Source: Kitasatospora sp. MBT63 (lineage in GTDB: Bacteria; Actinomycetota; Actinomycetes; Streptomycetales; Streptomycetaceae). From it: a stretch of DNA of 55,126 nucleotides. Below are positions 40,390-48,721 of the stretch, in pieces. How positions within the stretch are numbered: the first letter of the stretch is position 1; the number at the start of each line of letters is the position of its first letter. The notes under the pieces are model-generated. The model did not search any database. It worked only from the letters and a program-made list of their open reading frames with translations, and was not told the DNA's origin. The stretch covers positions 3,171-58,296 of the forward strand of contig NZ_JAIZ01000167.1 of NCBI RefSeq assembly GCF_000710465.2, read 5' to 3'. A program made the position numbers and the translations under genes.

Positions 40390-41090
40390 CGGCCCGCTCC
40401 CGTCGCGTACTCGGTCGGGTCTTCGACGCCCGCGACCTCGAACGCTTCGCGACGCTCGATGCACGTCCCGCACGTGCCACAGTGCACCCGGCCGCCCTTG
40501 TAGCAGGACCAGGTCCGCTCGAACGGCACGCCGACCTGGCCCCCGACGGTCACGATGTCCGCCTTGGTCAGGGCCAGGAACGGCGCGATGAGGTCGAAGC
40601 CCTCCACGTGGAACCCGTCGGTGGCCGCGCGAGCTGTCTCGGCGAACTGGTCGAAGAACTCGCCGCGGCAGTCCGGGTAGATCGGGTGGTCACCAGCATG
40701 TGCACCGAACGCCACCGCGTCGGCCCCAGCGGCCACGGCTACACCGACCGCCACCGAAAGCATGATCATGTTCCGGTTCGGCACCACCGTGGCACGCATG
40801 CTCTGGTCGCTGTAGTGCCCGTCGGGCACCTGCACTGCCGTGTCGGTCAGCGCGGACCCGCCGAGGAGCCGGCCGACGCTGGTCAGATCGACCACCTCGT
40901 GGCTGGCATCCAGAAGCTCACCGACGGCTCGGGCGTAGTCCAACTCCTTGCGGTGACGCTGCCCGTAGTCGAAGGACAGCAGCGTCACGCGGCTTCCCAG
41001 GCTGGCGAGCCAGTACGCCACGGTGGTGCTGTCGAGTCCACCGGATGCGATCACCACAGCGTGACCCGGCGGCTTTGAAAGCTTGATCAT
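40386..41090 (-). CDS. queC: 7-cyano-7-deazaguanine (preQ0) synthase
   Basis: 234 residues. ATP pyrophosphatase loop SGGLDSTT (residues 16-23) and the four zinc cysteines 196, 204, 207 and 210 (HCGTCGTC region) are intact. Produces preQ0 from CDG, ammonia and ATP. It is the first gene of the run, with AGGAG before ATG 41090. No queF or tgt follows, so preQ0 is the expected free product. Confidence 0.93.
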   Translation of the reverse strand: MIKLSKPPGHAVVIASGGLDSTTVAYWLASLGSRVTLLSFDYGQRHRKELDYARAVGELLDASHEVVDLTSVGRLLGGSALTDTAVQVPDGHYSDQSMRATVVPNRNMIMLSVAVGVAVAAGADAVAFGAHAGDHPIYPDCRGEFFDQFAETARAATDGFHVEGFDLIAPFLALTKADIVTVGGQVGVPFERTWSCYKGGRVHCGTCGTCIERREAFEVAGVEDPTEYATGAGR

Positions 41091-41113
41091 CTCCTACGTT
41101 CCCTTGCTGTAGT

Positions 41114-41160
41114 CCTCCGTCACCGGAGGGCGGAGTGAGTCCGTTGCTCAGGGGCAACGG
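41114..41160 (-). promoter_or_regulatory. Two-hairpin leader upstream of queC
   Basis: Minus-strand order: CCGTTGC/GCAACGG (7-bp stem, 41160-41141), then CCTCCG/CGGAGG (6-bp stem, 4-nt loop, 41129-41114), ending 24 nt before queC. The remainder of 41091-41222 holds nothing else clear. It could be an attenuator, riboswitch-like leader or terminator remnant; it does not match the short preQ1 riboswitch consensus I know. Confidence 0.45.
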
Positions 41161-41222
41161 CGTGCGCGGAAGCGCATGTTCAATCGACGCGAGAGGTATC
41201 GGCCCCGTAGCTGCGGCTCGCC

Positions 41223-41750
41223 CTACCGCGCGACTTGGGAACCGTGATCGCGGGAGGCCACTGCGAAGTGAGCCTCCTGACCTTCGGCTTCCCGGTCATT
41301 CGTCCGGATCGTGACCAGCTGCGCGAGAGCTCCCGGGTTCGGCACCATCAGCAGCATCCTGGCGACGGCCAACCCCGCACACACCGTTCGCAGATGGTGA
41401 AGCGCGACAGCCGGAAGTGCTCCACGCAGCCGATCTACCGAGTCCAGGAAGGAAGCGCAGATCGCCAGCACCTGACTTGCACCCACCACTTCGTCGCGAT
41501 GGCCATGACGATCGATCACTCGCTGGGCAGCAGCGCCGCACTCCCGAGCCAGCTCACCAACTCCCGGGTCCTCCTCGACGAGCGCGCCCCACCATTCCAG
41601 CTCGGCCGCCACGTACATCAAGGCCCGTTCTCGCGAGAAGCGCGGAAGTCCATTCGTGGTCGTGGGAACGGGCCAGTCGAACGCTGCCGACATCGAACTG
41701 GCGTCTCCGCCAAGCGCGGGCCAGGCCCGACGCAAAGTCAGATCGGCCAT
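41223..41750 (-). CDS. Hypothetical helical protein, 175 aa
   Basis: ATG 41750 (MADLTLRRAWPALGGDASSM), overlapping the upstream gene. Helix-rich with FSRERALMYVAAELEWWGAL, ECGAAAQRVIDRHGHRDEVV and ALHHLRTVCAGLAVARMLLM. It accompanies the RsbW-like kinase and a second hypothetical protein in a three-gene operon common in streptomycete chromosomes beside XRE regulators. Function unknown. Confidence 0.6.
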   Translation of the reverse strand: MADLTLRRAWPALGGDASSMSAAFDWPVPTTTNGLPRFSRERALMYVAAELEWWGALVEEDPGVGELARECGAAAQRVIDRHGHRDEVVGASQVLAICASFLDSVDRLRGALPAVALHHLRTVCAGLAVARMLLMVPNPGALAQLVTIRTNDREAEGQEAHFAVASRDHGSQVAR

Positions 41751-42244
41751 GCCGACTCCCTCCCTGGGAGTACGGGCTCTGCGCCCGTGCCGACCTGCGC
41801 AGTGAACACATACACCGCTTGGTCGTCGCGCACCGACACCGCGTAGCTCTCGCCTGCGGCGAGAGCCGCCATGGCGCTTGCCTGCGCCTCCTCGTCGTCC
41901 AGCCAGGCCCGCGCCGGCTGGCACTCTGCGGGGTCCAGCTGGTCTGCCAGCTGCGACATGCGTAGCCGCACCCACCGGACCGCCAGCCGAGCGTCGGCCG
42001 TCGGATGAGAGCCGAACAGGATTGGCCGTCCAGCGCCGTGTGCGTAGGCAACCGCGTAGCACCAGTAGCCAAGTCGCCTGCGCTCTGGTCCCGCAAGGCA
42101 TCCCAGAGCAGATCCAGTTCGCGGCCCGCCGAGCTGCGGCCCGGCTGGCGGCCGACTCGCCGGACGCGTCGGCGGACGCGTCCTCGGCGAGGCCCTGCGG
42201 CGACCACTGCCGAGGCCCAGCGCGCGCTTCACTAAGCCCCTCAT
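41738..42244 (-). CDS. Hypothetical protein, 168 aa
   Basis: ATG 42244 is coupled to the kinase-like gene stop (ATGA). A basic N-terminus (MRGLVKRALGLGSGRRRASP) and Pro/Arg linker precede a globular part with GYWCYAVAYAHGAGRPILFG and GESYAVSVRDDQAVYVFTAQ. Not recognised. Middle gene of the accessory operon. Confidence 0.55.
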   Translation of the reverse strand: MRGLVKRALGLGSGRRRASPRTRPPTRPASRPPAGPQLGGPRTGSALGCLAGPERRRLGYWCYAVAYAHGAGRPILFGSHPTADARLAVRWVRLRMSQLADQLDPAECQPARAWLDDEEAQASAMAALAAGESYAVSVRDDQAVYVFTAQVGTGAEPVLPGRESAWPI

Positions 42245-42699
42245 GCCGCCTCCTCCGGACACTTGCCGCTGTCCCGCAGCAGCACCCTCGCCCACACCGT
42301 CTTGCTCCTTTTCGTCGTCACGATGTCCATGTCGAGCGCCAGCCTTTTGACCAGCGGCAGACCTCGTCCGCTCTCGCCTCGGACGACCAGCTGCTTGGGT
42401 GGAAGCAAGTCCGGCCGAAAGTCGTCCACTTCGACCCGGCAGTCGCCGTCGATCTCCTGCAACCGCAGGCGTACGTCGTCACCCGGGCTGCTGGCGTGCC
42501 TGATCGCGTTCGTCAGCAGCTCTGAAACGATGATCAACAGGTCATCCACGTGGCTCCCGGTCCAGCCCCAGCGAGCTACCTGGGACCTCACTTGGCGGCG
42601 AGCCAGTCCGACCGATGCCGGCCACGCGGTGAACGTCATCTCCCACTTGCGAAGGCCCTGTCGGGGCTGGCTGACGGTCGCCACGTGCATCGCTCCCAT
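42241..42699 (-). CDS. RsbW-like ATP-binding (HATPase_c_2) protein
   Basis: The ATPase domain shows VSELLTNAIRHAS (N-box), VEVDDFRPD (G1-like) and GESGRGLPLVKRLALDM (G2-like), the arrangement of Streptomyces anti-sigma-factor-type kinases. Start is uncertain: ATG 42699 or 42690 fits family length; an in-frame ATG at 42822 exists. Divergent from the XRE gene, a pairing frequent in Streptomyces. Confidence 0.8.
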   Translation of the reverse strand: MGAMHVATVSQPRQGLRKWEMTFTAWPASVGLARRQVRSQVARWGWTGSHVDDLLIIVSELLTNAIRHASSPGDDVRLRLQEIDGDCRVEVDDFRPDLLPPKQLVVRGESGRGLPLVKRLALDMDIVTTKRSKTVWARVLLRDSGKCPEEAA

Positions 42700-42910
42700 G
42701 GTCAGGAGCGACTGCGCGCTCCGGTACTGGTTCGCTTGCGGACACCCAGGGTTCCGCTCCCGCCGCAGACCAGCCAGGACGCCGAGCGGCCATTCAGCGG
42801 CCATTCGATGGCCAGCTGGCATCCGCGGTGGTGGAGTTTTCGTCCGATCCGGTCACTCTGGGCCGTAGCACCTCTACCGTGAGCAAGGTCAAGAACCTCA
42901 GGGGGTCACG

Positions 42911-44221
42911 ATGAGAGCGCCCGGTAACGAGCACCTTTATGCGGCAAGGGTGTCCCGGGGATGGTTTTCCCAAGAGAAGGCCGCAGAGGGCATCAGTCTG
43001 GCGGGTCAGGATGAGCTCAAGGACGACAGCTTCAACGTGAGTGTCCGGACTTACCGGCGGTGGGAGAGCCCCACACCCCCGTGGCCTCGCCCCGACTACG
43101 CCACGGCGTTACGCGCCGCGTTCGACCGCGGTCCGGAGCACCTAGGCTTCGTGCCTCCAGGAGGCGTCGGCGTCGAGCCGAGTGGACCAACACTCGACTC
43201 AGAAGTCATGATCCCGCGTGTGAACCGTCGCGAAGCACTCGCCGCCGGCGCCGCCGCTCTCGGCCTGCCCTGGCTGTCCTCCACCAACTCCGCTCCGACC
43301 GGCCGTCACGAGTTACGGATCGGCGACGAGGAAATCAACGACCTCCGCGCCACAGCACTCGACCTCGACGCCATCGACCAGCGGTTCGGCGGCGATCGGC
43401 TGTGGCGGTCTGCCCGCAAGCACCTGTTGTGGGTCCACCACCTGATAGACCAAGGCTCGTACACCGATGCGGTCGGACAGGAGCTCCAAGGCCTCGCTGG
43501 CGAACTGACAACGTCTCTCGGGTGGTTCTGCTACGACGCGGACCAGCAGGCCGAGGCACGGGTCTACTTCTCCGAAGCCCTCAACACCGCGATGCTCGCA
43601 GGCAACGCGATTCTCGCCACTCGGACACTCTCGAACATGGCCAGACAGAGCGTCGACCTGGGGAAGCCACGCGAAGCCGTGCGGTTCGCTCAGATCGCGC
43701 AGGGTCACGCGGCCAAATGGCAGGCCCCAGCCCGGGTGTCAGCACTGCTGGCCATCCGCGAGGCCCAGGGCTACGCGCACATGGGCAACGAAGTGGCCTG
43801 CTCAACGGCCATCAAGCGTGCCTGGCAGCAATTCGGCCGAGGCATCAGTGATCGCGACCCGGACTGGGTGGGTTTCCTCAACGAAGCCGAACTGACGTGC
43901 CTTGAGGGAATGTGCCGCCTGGATCTTGGGCAGCACAAGCGATCAGTACGCCTGCTCGAACGATCTGCTGCACTCCAGGACATCGAGCACTCTCGGAACC
44001 GGGGTATGTGCTTGGCACGGCTGTCCTACGCGGCCGTCCAGGACCGCGATCTCGATCGGACAGTGGCAGCTGCTCAGGAGTCCCTGCGCCTCATCCAGGG
44101 CGGCATGACGTCCACAAGGAACAAGCAGCAACTCGTGCTCGTCAGGGACAGCCTCGCCCCGTTCCACAAGAGCCCCGAAGTACGACACACCGCAGAGCTC
44201 CTCACTGCGAACATCGCGTGA
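42911..44221 (+). CDS. XRE-type regulator with C-terminal TPR region
   Basis: 436 residues. The N-terminus (YAARVSRGWFSQEKAAEGIS ... VRTYRRWES) is a helix-turn-helix of the streptomycete XRE type; a twin-Arg/hydrophobic stretch follows (RREALAAGAAALGLPWL). Residues 150-430 form TPR-like helical repeats (ALNTAMLAGNAILATRTLSN). Such proteins usually control neighbouring accessory genes and are host-type rather than phage-type. One of few plus-strand genes here. Confidence 0.75.
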   Translation: MRAPGNEHLYAARVSRGWFSQEKAAEGISLAGQDELKDDSFNVSVRTYRRWESPTPPWPRPDYATALRAAFDRGPEHLGFVPPGGVGVEPSGPTLDSEVMIPRVNRREALAAGAAALGLPWLSSTNSAPTGRHELRIGDEEINDLRATALDLDAIDQRFGGDRLWRSARKHLLWVHHLIDQGSYTDAVGQELQGLAGELTTSLGWFCYDADQQAEARVYFSEALNTAMLAGNAILATRTLSNMARQSVDLGKPREAVRFAQIAQGHAAKWQAPARVSALLAIREAQGYAHMGNEVACSTAIKRAWQQFGRGISDRDPDWVGFLNEAELTCLEGMCRLDLGQHKRSVRLLERSAALQDIEHSRNRGMCLARLSYAAVQDRDLDRTVAAAQESLRLIQGGMTSTRNKQQLVLVRDSLAPFHKSPEVRHTAELLTANIA

Positions 44222-44242
44222 CCATGCGAAGGAGAGTTACCC

Positions 44243-44803
44243 GTGAACGACCTTGAACTGCGCCACTACCGGGGCACCGCGGCGAAGGAGGTACTCGATG
44301 AGCTCGTGGCGGTCTACACCGTGGTCTACGACGTTCCCCCGTACATCGGCGACCCGTTTTTCTCCGTCGAGTCGTTCGCCGAGCGCCTCCAGGGCGCGCT
44401 GGAGATGAACGGCTTCGAGACCGTCACCGCCCGGCTGGCCGGTGAGATGGTGGGCCTCGTGCACGGCGTCACCCTTCCCGCCGACCGGGCGTGGTGGACC
44501 AGCCTCGGCGAGGCCCGGCCGGCGGAGGCCCTCGCAGCTGCCGAGGCTGGTCAGGTCTTCTGGCTCCGGGAGCTCATGGTCCTCCCCAAGTACACCGGCC
44601 AGGGGATCGGCCGACGGCTGCATGACGAAGTGGTCGCCGGCCGTGAAGAGCCGTGGACTGCGCTGACGTGCATCTTCGACAACGAGCCTGCCCGCAGTGC
44701 CTACCCCAGGTGGGGTTACGAGGTGATCGGCGGGCGCATCAAGCACGCTCCTGAATCCCCGGAGTACGACGCCATGATCCTGCGACCTGCTCAGGGTCGA
44801 TAG
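44243..44803 (+). CDS. GNAT-family N-acetyltransferase
   Basis: 186 residues from GTG 44243 after GAAGGAG. Acetyl-CoA site: VFWLRELMVLPKYTGQGIGR (motif A, Q/RxxGxG/A), with FDNEPARSAYPRWGYEVIGG as motif B. Target unknown; it could modify an amino sugar or an antibiotic. Its 3' end overlaps the MuF-like gene by 65 bp on the opposite strand, which marks the island boundary. Confidence 0.8.
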   Translation: MNDLELRHYRGTAAKEVLDELVAVYTVVYDVPPYIGDPFFSVESFAERLQGALEMNGFETVTARLAGEMVGLVHGVTLPADRAWWTSLGEARPAEALAAAEAGQVFWLRELMVLPKYTGQGIGRRLHDEVVAGREEPWTALTCIFDNEPARSAYPRWGYEVIGGRIKHAPESPEYDAMILRPAQGR

Positions 44804-45602
44804 CGGGCCTCGGCCCGAAGGCCCGGCGGCACCGGGGGTGAGAGATCGGCCAGTCGGCCGCCTCGTCCAAGGTGCGCAGCGTCCGGGTCGCCTTGTCCGG
44901 GTCGGTGTGGGAAGTCCAGCCGCAATCGGGCCCGTCGAAGACCTCGACGTACGTGACGCCGTTCTCACGCGCCTGGTTGAGGGTTCCTGCGTTGTAGGCC
45001 ACCGCGCTCTTCGCGAGCGTGGCGGCCTCGGCCCAAGCCCTGATCGGCACCCTGGCACCGTTGCGGTAGATGACGTACTCGAGGTGGCTGCTGGCGGCCA
45101 GCCGGTCGGCGAGCGCGCGGGCGGCCTGCCTCGCGGTCACGTTCCCGGTCGTGAGAAGGGGGACCTCGCGTCGCGCTGCCGCGCGGGCGGCGCGGTAGAA
45201 GGCATCGGCCATCCGGCCGGTCTCCTGGCTTCGTCGCAGGAAGTCGCCGTAGGAGTCGGCGGCCAGTGCTCGAAGGGCTTCACGGTGGATCAGTGTCCAG
45301 GTGAAGCGGGCACCGGAGGCAGAGGCAGCCGCCGTCGCCCCCTGCTCGTACAAGTGCGGCAGCTGGCGGCCGACGAACTGTGCAGCTTCGTCGTCCACAG
45401 CCCTGTGGAAATCCTCAATGGCCCGTTTGAACTCCTCCAGCGTGGCGAGGACGTGGGGCGCACGCCAGTTGTCTGCGAACGCGGCGATCACGGCGGCCTG
45501 GCGGGCGTGGAGCCGCTGCCAGGCGTCCTCCAGGACCGCTGCCACCCGACGGGCGACCTCGTCAGCGTCGCCGGGTACCAGCGGCGGCCAGTCGTACGAC
45601 AT
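44739..45602 (-). CDS. MuF-like minor head protein, C-terminus extended into cargo
   Basis: 287 residues. Helical N-terminal domain, then the MuF signature VEVFDGPDCGWTSHTD with ISHPRCRRAFGPR, the Cys/Trp/His pattern of actinophage minor capsid proteins. The last ~22 codons run antisense through the GNAT gene, and no phage gene follows on this strand for 2.5 kb. The cargo insertion has probably replaced the native end. It sits inside the prohead near the portal. Confidence 0.75.
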   Translation of the reverse strand: MSYDWPPLVPGDADEVARRVAAVLEDAWQRLHARQAAVIAAFADNWRAPHVLATLEEFKRAIEDFHRAVDDEAAQFVGRQLPHLYEQGATAAASASGARFTWTLIHREALRALAADSYGDFLRRSQETGRMADAFYRAARAAARREVPLLTTGNVTARQAARALADRLAASSHLEYVIYRNGARVPIRAWAEAATLAKSAVAYNAGTLNQARENGVTYVEVFDGPDCGWTSHTDPDKATRTLRTLDEAADWPISHPRCRRAFGPRPAIDPEQVAGSWRRTPGIQERA

Positions 45603-45608
45603 GGCCGG

Positions 45609-45932
45609 CTACCGGGCGCGCCGGGCCGGGACGAGCGCGGTGACGTCCAGGTGCGGTACTGCGTCGTCACCGGCCGCGTCGTCCGGGCCCGGGTTGGCCT
45701 GGATCGCCGCGAGCTGCCTCTCAAGGCCGGTGAGGTTGGCGGTCTGGTCCATGGTGACCACGCCGTCAACAACGAGCCGTAGCGGCTCGGCGAGCAGCTT
45801 GGCGCGGCGCTCCGACAGCACTTCCAGCGCGACGGCGCGGGCACTGTGCAGGCGCTCGTACCGGCCAGTGAGTTCTGCCAGGTCCATGGGGCCGAGCTGA
45901 GCGAGCAGCCAGGCCCGAACGGTGTCGTCCAA
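45609..45932 (-). CDS. Hypothetical late protein, 107 aa
   Basis: Probable start TTG 45932 (GAGGAGATTCCC upstream), giving DDTVRAWLLAQLGPMDLAEL. Helical coiled-coil core (RYERLHSARAVALEVLSERR), acidic C-terminus before TALVPARRAR. Upstream codons in frame are shadow. Located between capsid-region genes and MuF; may be an assembly factor. Confidence 0.6.
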   Translation of the reverse strand: MDDTVRAWLLAQLGPMDLAELTGRYERLHSARAVALEVLSERRAKLLAEPLRLVVDGVVTMDQTANLTGLERQLAAIQANPGPDDAAGDDAVPHLDVTALVPARRAR

Positions 45933-45999
45933 GGGAATCTCCTCGGGGGTGTGAGTGAGGCCCGGCACCGTGCCGGTGCCGGGCCTCGTCTGGGTGGCG

Positions 46000-46212
46000 C
46001 TACTCGGGGTCGATCCAGCGGATGGTCGTTGCTCCGCCGTGGCCGTGGATGGACTCGGCCATCTCCAGGGACGGCCACACGACTGTGGACGGCCGGTCGC
46101 CGAGCCACTGCACAACGGCGATGCCGGCGCTGAACAGCACGCCCTCGGCAACCAGTCCGGTGCCGGAGACGCCCGACACGTCGACCGCTCGGTCCAGTAC
46201 GAACCTACGCAT
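46000..46212 (-). CDS. Small hypothetical protein, 70 aa
   Basis: ATG 46212 (MRRFVLDRAVDVSGVSGTGL), overlapping the upstream gene. Beta-rich with AEGVLFSAGIAVVQWLGDRP and MAESIHGHGG. Similar short proteins lie downstream of the capsid gene in Streptomyces prophages and may be connectors. Evidence is mainly position and coding sense. Confidence 0.6.
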   Translation of the reverse strand: MRRFVLDRAVDVSGVSGTGLVAEGVLFSAGIAVVQWLGDRPSTVVWPSLEMAESIHGHGGATTIRWIDPE

Positions 46213-46384
46213 CGGTGACCGTTTCCTGCTCCTGGTCCCCCGGCTCGTCGTCGGGCTCCCAGGCATCAGGGTTGGTGATCAGAGCGGCCACCTCTGGTGC
46301 GGGCTCATCCCCTGGCTGGAGGACGAGCCGCTCGCGGGTGACCGGGTGGTCGAGGTGCACGGCGGCGGCCAGACGGGCGCCCAT
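46205..46384 (-). CDS. Small hypothetical protein after the capsid gene, 59 aa
   Basis: ATG 46384 shares a base with the capsid stop (TGATG). MGARLAAAVHLDHPVTRERL is followed by an acidic tail ending ETVTDA. Comparable ~60-residue proteins with a 'VTRERLVLQPGDEPAPEVAA' strand lie after capsid genes of actinophages. Function unknown. Confidence 0.6.
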   Translation of the reverse strand: MGARLAAAVHLDHPVTRERLVLQPGDEPAPEVAALITNPDAWEPDDEPGDQEQETVTDA

Positions 46385-47433
46385 CACAGGACCTTCGCGA
46401 CGATGTGGGCGTCCGGGGTATGCAGGACGGGCATGCCGACGGCTGCGCCCTTGGTCCAGATCTGGACCGGGTCGTCCTGCACGCCGCGGGTGATGATCAC
46501 GCCCGGGGCGTCCTCCCGGTCGATCTCCGGGGTGGTGCCGCGCGACAGCACCAGGGCCTCGGCTGTGATGCCGAACTGAAGCTGCCCCCACTTCGTGCGG
46601 TCCGGCGGCAGCATGATCCAGCGGTCCTCCGGCAAGACCTTGGTCGGGGTTCCGTCCACACGGACCTGAGCCTTGTAGAACGTGATCGGAGGGAGGCCAT
46701 AGTTTCCGCGCACCGTGTTGACCTGCTGGGGCGTCAGGGTCGCGGTGGGGGTGGTGGACGGGTTCACCGAGCCGTAGTAGGCGGCCCGGTACGCGTTGTT
46801 CTTCGCGAGGAAGCTGTACGCCTTGCGGGAGGTGAGCACCATCTCCGGCTCGGGTGCGCCGAGGTCGTCCAGGTACTGGATCCAGGCGAGCTCGTCGGCG
46901 ATCGGATCGGAGGTGGGGTCGGACCACGGCTTCGCGGCAGTCGGCATGTTCCCGGCCGGGACGCCGAAGTCGACCTCCAGCGTCAGGCCGTTCTCTCCGG
47001 CAAGGGTGAACTTGCCGTCAAGGAGGACGTCGCCGGCTGCGAGTTCCAGGCGGGAGCGGATCGCCTCGACGTGTCGCTCCACGTCGTCGTAGAGCAGTTC
47101 GATCAGGCGGTCCTGGTCGGCGCCGTGGGACTGCTCCAGCAGGATCTGCTCCTGCTCGCCGACCACGAGCTTCTGCCCCAGGGGCGGCAGGAAGCCCTCG
47201 CGGGCGTTCTCCCACGCCTGCCGGTCGGCGAACGGCACGGATGCGTCGTAGGCGCGGTACTTGGCGGTGCTGACGTAGCGGCCGTTGTTCTTGATCCTCC
47301 ACTTGACCTCTCGCGAGACAAGGGTGGGGAACACAGCCTGGGTCAGAAGGAAATCTGCCGGGCTGGGGATGGCTCGGGCGAAGGCGGTCAGGTCGTGGGC
47401 CGACACGTCCTTGACGAGGTCCTGGATGGTCAT
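46384..47433 (-). CDS. Major capsid protein (phage capsid E family)
   Basis: 349 residues (MTIQDLVKDVSAHDLTAFAR). The REVKWRIKNNGRYVSTAKYR stretch, RLIELLYDDVERHVEAIRSR helix and the C-terminal WIMLPPDRTKWGQLQFGITA belong to the Phage_cap_E group, an HK97-fold capsid. Order scaffold - decoration - capsid is standard. Confidence 0.85.
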   Translation of the reverse strand: MTIQDLVKDVSAHDLTAFARAIPSPADFLLTQAVFPTLVSREVKWRIKNNGRYVSTAKYRAYDASVPFADRQAWENAREGFLPPLGQKLVVGEQEQILLEQSHGADQDRLIELLYDDVERHVEAIRSRLELAAGDVLLDGKFTLAGENGLTLEVDFGVPAGNMPTAAKPWSDPTSDPIADELAWIQYLDDLGAPEPEMVLTSRKAYSFLAKNNAYRAAYYGSVNPSTTPTATLTPQQVNTVRGNYGLPPITFYKAQVRVDGTPTKVLPEDRWIMLPPDRTKWGQLQFGITAEALVLSRGTTPEIDREDAPGVIITRGVQDDPVQIWTKGAAVGMPVLHTPDAHIVAKVL

Positions 47434-47446
47434 CGGTCAACTCCTG

Positions 47447-47866
47447 TTAGATGAAGCGGATCTGCGGGCCGGTCACTGAGGGCGTGACCTTGGTGGTGTC
47501 GATACCGCCGGGCACCTTGGCGGCCTTCACGACGCCGTGCCACAGCAGCGCGGCGGGCACCTTCGGCTGCGTGGGGGCGAACAGCGTCTCGGCGAAGACG
47601 AAGCCGGCGAGGTTCTGGGTGCCGTCGGCAGCGGCCGGGTTGAACGGCCCGTAGAGGCCCGACGCTGTGATCCGTCCGACGGGCACACCGGACAGGACAC
47701 GGCTGTAGGGCTGGGTGGTGTCGGTGGAGACCTGGTAGTGAGTGCCTGCGGTGAACTTCGCGATGTCGAGGGTGATCGTCTCGATGCTGTCGGTGCCGTG
47801 CAGGCTCGCGAGCCAGCTGCGGTCGGCCGTGTAGCTGGCCGAGCTGCTGATCGGCTGGATGGTCAA
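47447..47866 (-). CDS. Head decoration protein
   Basis: TTG start at 47866 with GAGGAGGGG upstream (LTIQPISSSASYTADRSWLA), rather than the ATG at 47911. Contains a lambda gpD-like pattern: YSRVLSGVPVGRITASGLYG and LAGFVFAETLF. 139 residues. It binds trimeric sites on the capsid. Confidence 0.75.
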   Translation of the reverse strand: MTIQPISSSASYTADRSWLASLHGTDSIETITLDIAKFTAGTHYQVSTDTTQPYSRVLSGVPVGRITASGLYGPFNPAAADGTQNLAGFVFAETLFAPTQPKVPAALLWHGVVKAAKVPGGIDTTKVTPSVTGPQIRFI

Positions 47867-47979
47867 AGCCCCTCCTCGGGACGGAAGACGGATGTCACGT
47901 CTCGCACTCACCAGCGGTGGTGCCGTCCACGAAGGAGGGGCGTGGTCCCGATGGCCCGGATTTCTGCCGGGTCAGGAGG

Positions 47980-48606
47980 TCAGGAGGCGGCCTGGAGGTA
48001 GCCGCGCCGCTTGGCCATCTCCAGGCCAGCAGAGCCGGTAGCCGGGACCTGACCGCGCGGCGGCGGCCCGCCCGCGGGCGACCCACCGGGCGCCGGAGGA
48101 GCAGTTGCCGGTGAAGCCGGGCCGAACAGCTCCGGGCGGCGGACCTTCAGCGCGGCTGCTGCGTCCTTCACCGCCTGGTCGTCGGCATCGTCGGCCACGT
48201 CGAGGAGACGTTCGGCGTCGGTGAGGCCGTCACCGGAAGCGCCGAGACGAGCCAGCGCGGCCTGGCGAACGGCCGCTCGAAGGCGGGCCTCGGCGGCCTG
48301 CTCCCGCTGCTGAGCGGCCTGCTCGCGCTGCTCGGCGGCCTGCTCGCGCCGCTGGACCTCGCTCAGCGCGGCCTGCTCCGCCGTTCGCTGCGCCTCGACC
48401 CAGGCACTCAGGGCGGCAGCATCGGCGAACCCGAGATCACCGACGAGCTTCTTCACGGCGGTGCGTTCACCCTGCGACTTCTCGCGGGCCAGCAGACGAG
48501 TAAGGGTGTCCTGGGTGATCAGGGCGCTGCCGGGATCGGAGGCCGGCGGCGCAGGCGGCAGCGAGGGATCGGCCGCAGGCAGGGGCGGCTGGGGAACTGC
48601 GGTCAT
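47980..48606 (-). CDS. Scaffolding protein
   Basis: 208 residues. Pro-rich N-terminus, then a long coiled coil with tandem REQAAEQREQAAQQREQAAE, then a Pro/Gly-rich linker and a short basic C-terminus (AKRRGYLQAAS) that would contact the capsid, as in other phage scaffolds. Placed between portal and capsid. 113 bp of non-coding follows. Confidence 0.75.
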   Translation of the reverse strand: MTAVPQPPLPAADPSLPPAPPASDPGSALITQDTLTRLLAREKSQGERTAVKKLVGDLGFADAAALSAWVEAQRTAEQAALSEVQRREQAAEQREQAAQQREQAAEARLRAAVRQAALARLGASGDGLTDAERLLDVADDADDQAVKDAAAALKVRRPELFGPASPATAPPAPGGSPAGGPPPRGQVPATGSAGLEMAKRRGYLQAAS

Positions 48607-48627
48607 ACGGATTCCTCCGAAGCAGCG

Positions 48628-48650
48628 CCCCCGCGCCGATGATCAGTGTA
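48628..48650 (-). repeat. Late-gene leader motif, scaffold copy
   Basis: Minus-strand TACACTGATCATCGGCGCGG, 22 bases before the scaffold start. The rest of 48607-48721 is featureless. Confidence 0.55.
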
Positions 48651-48721
48651 CCCAGCCGTCCGAGTGCCACCAGGATTTCGGGATGCGCCCACCGCCAGCG
48701 GCCTCACGCCGAGGTGGGCGC

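Noticed and set aside
39281..41090. Queuosine (tRNA) biosynthesis
   Set aside because: QueF, TGT and QueA/QueG are absent, and streptomycetes are not known to depend on queuosine by this route. The pathway stops at preQ0 here.
42241..44803. Treating the RsbW-like/XRE/GNAT genes as phage lysogeny control
   Set aside because: Their domain types match host accessory loci; a phage repressor role is not supported by any operator seen nearby.
46205..46927. 240-codon frame overlapping the capsid gene
   Set aside because: Only its last 59 codons make sense; the rest is a shadow of the capsid gene.
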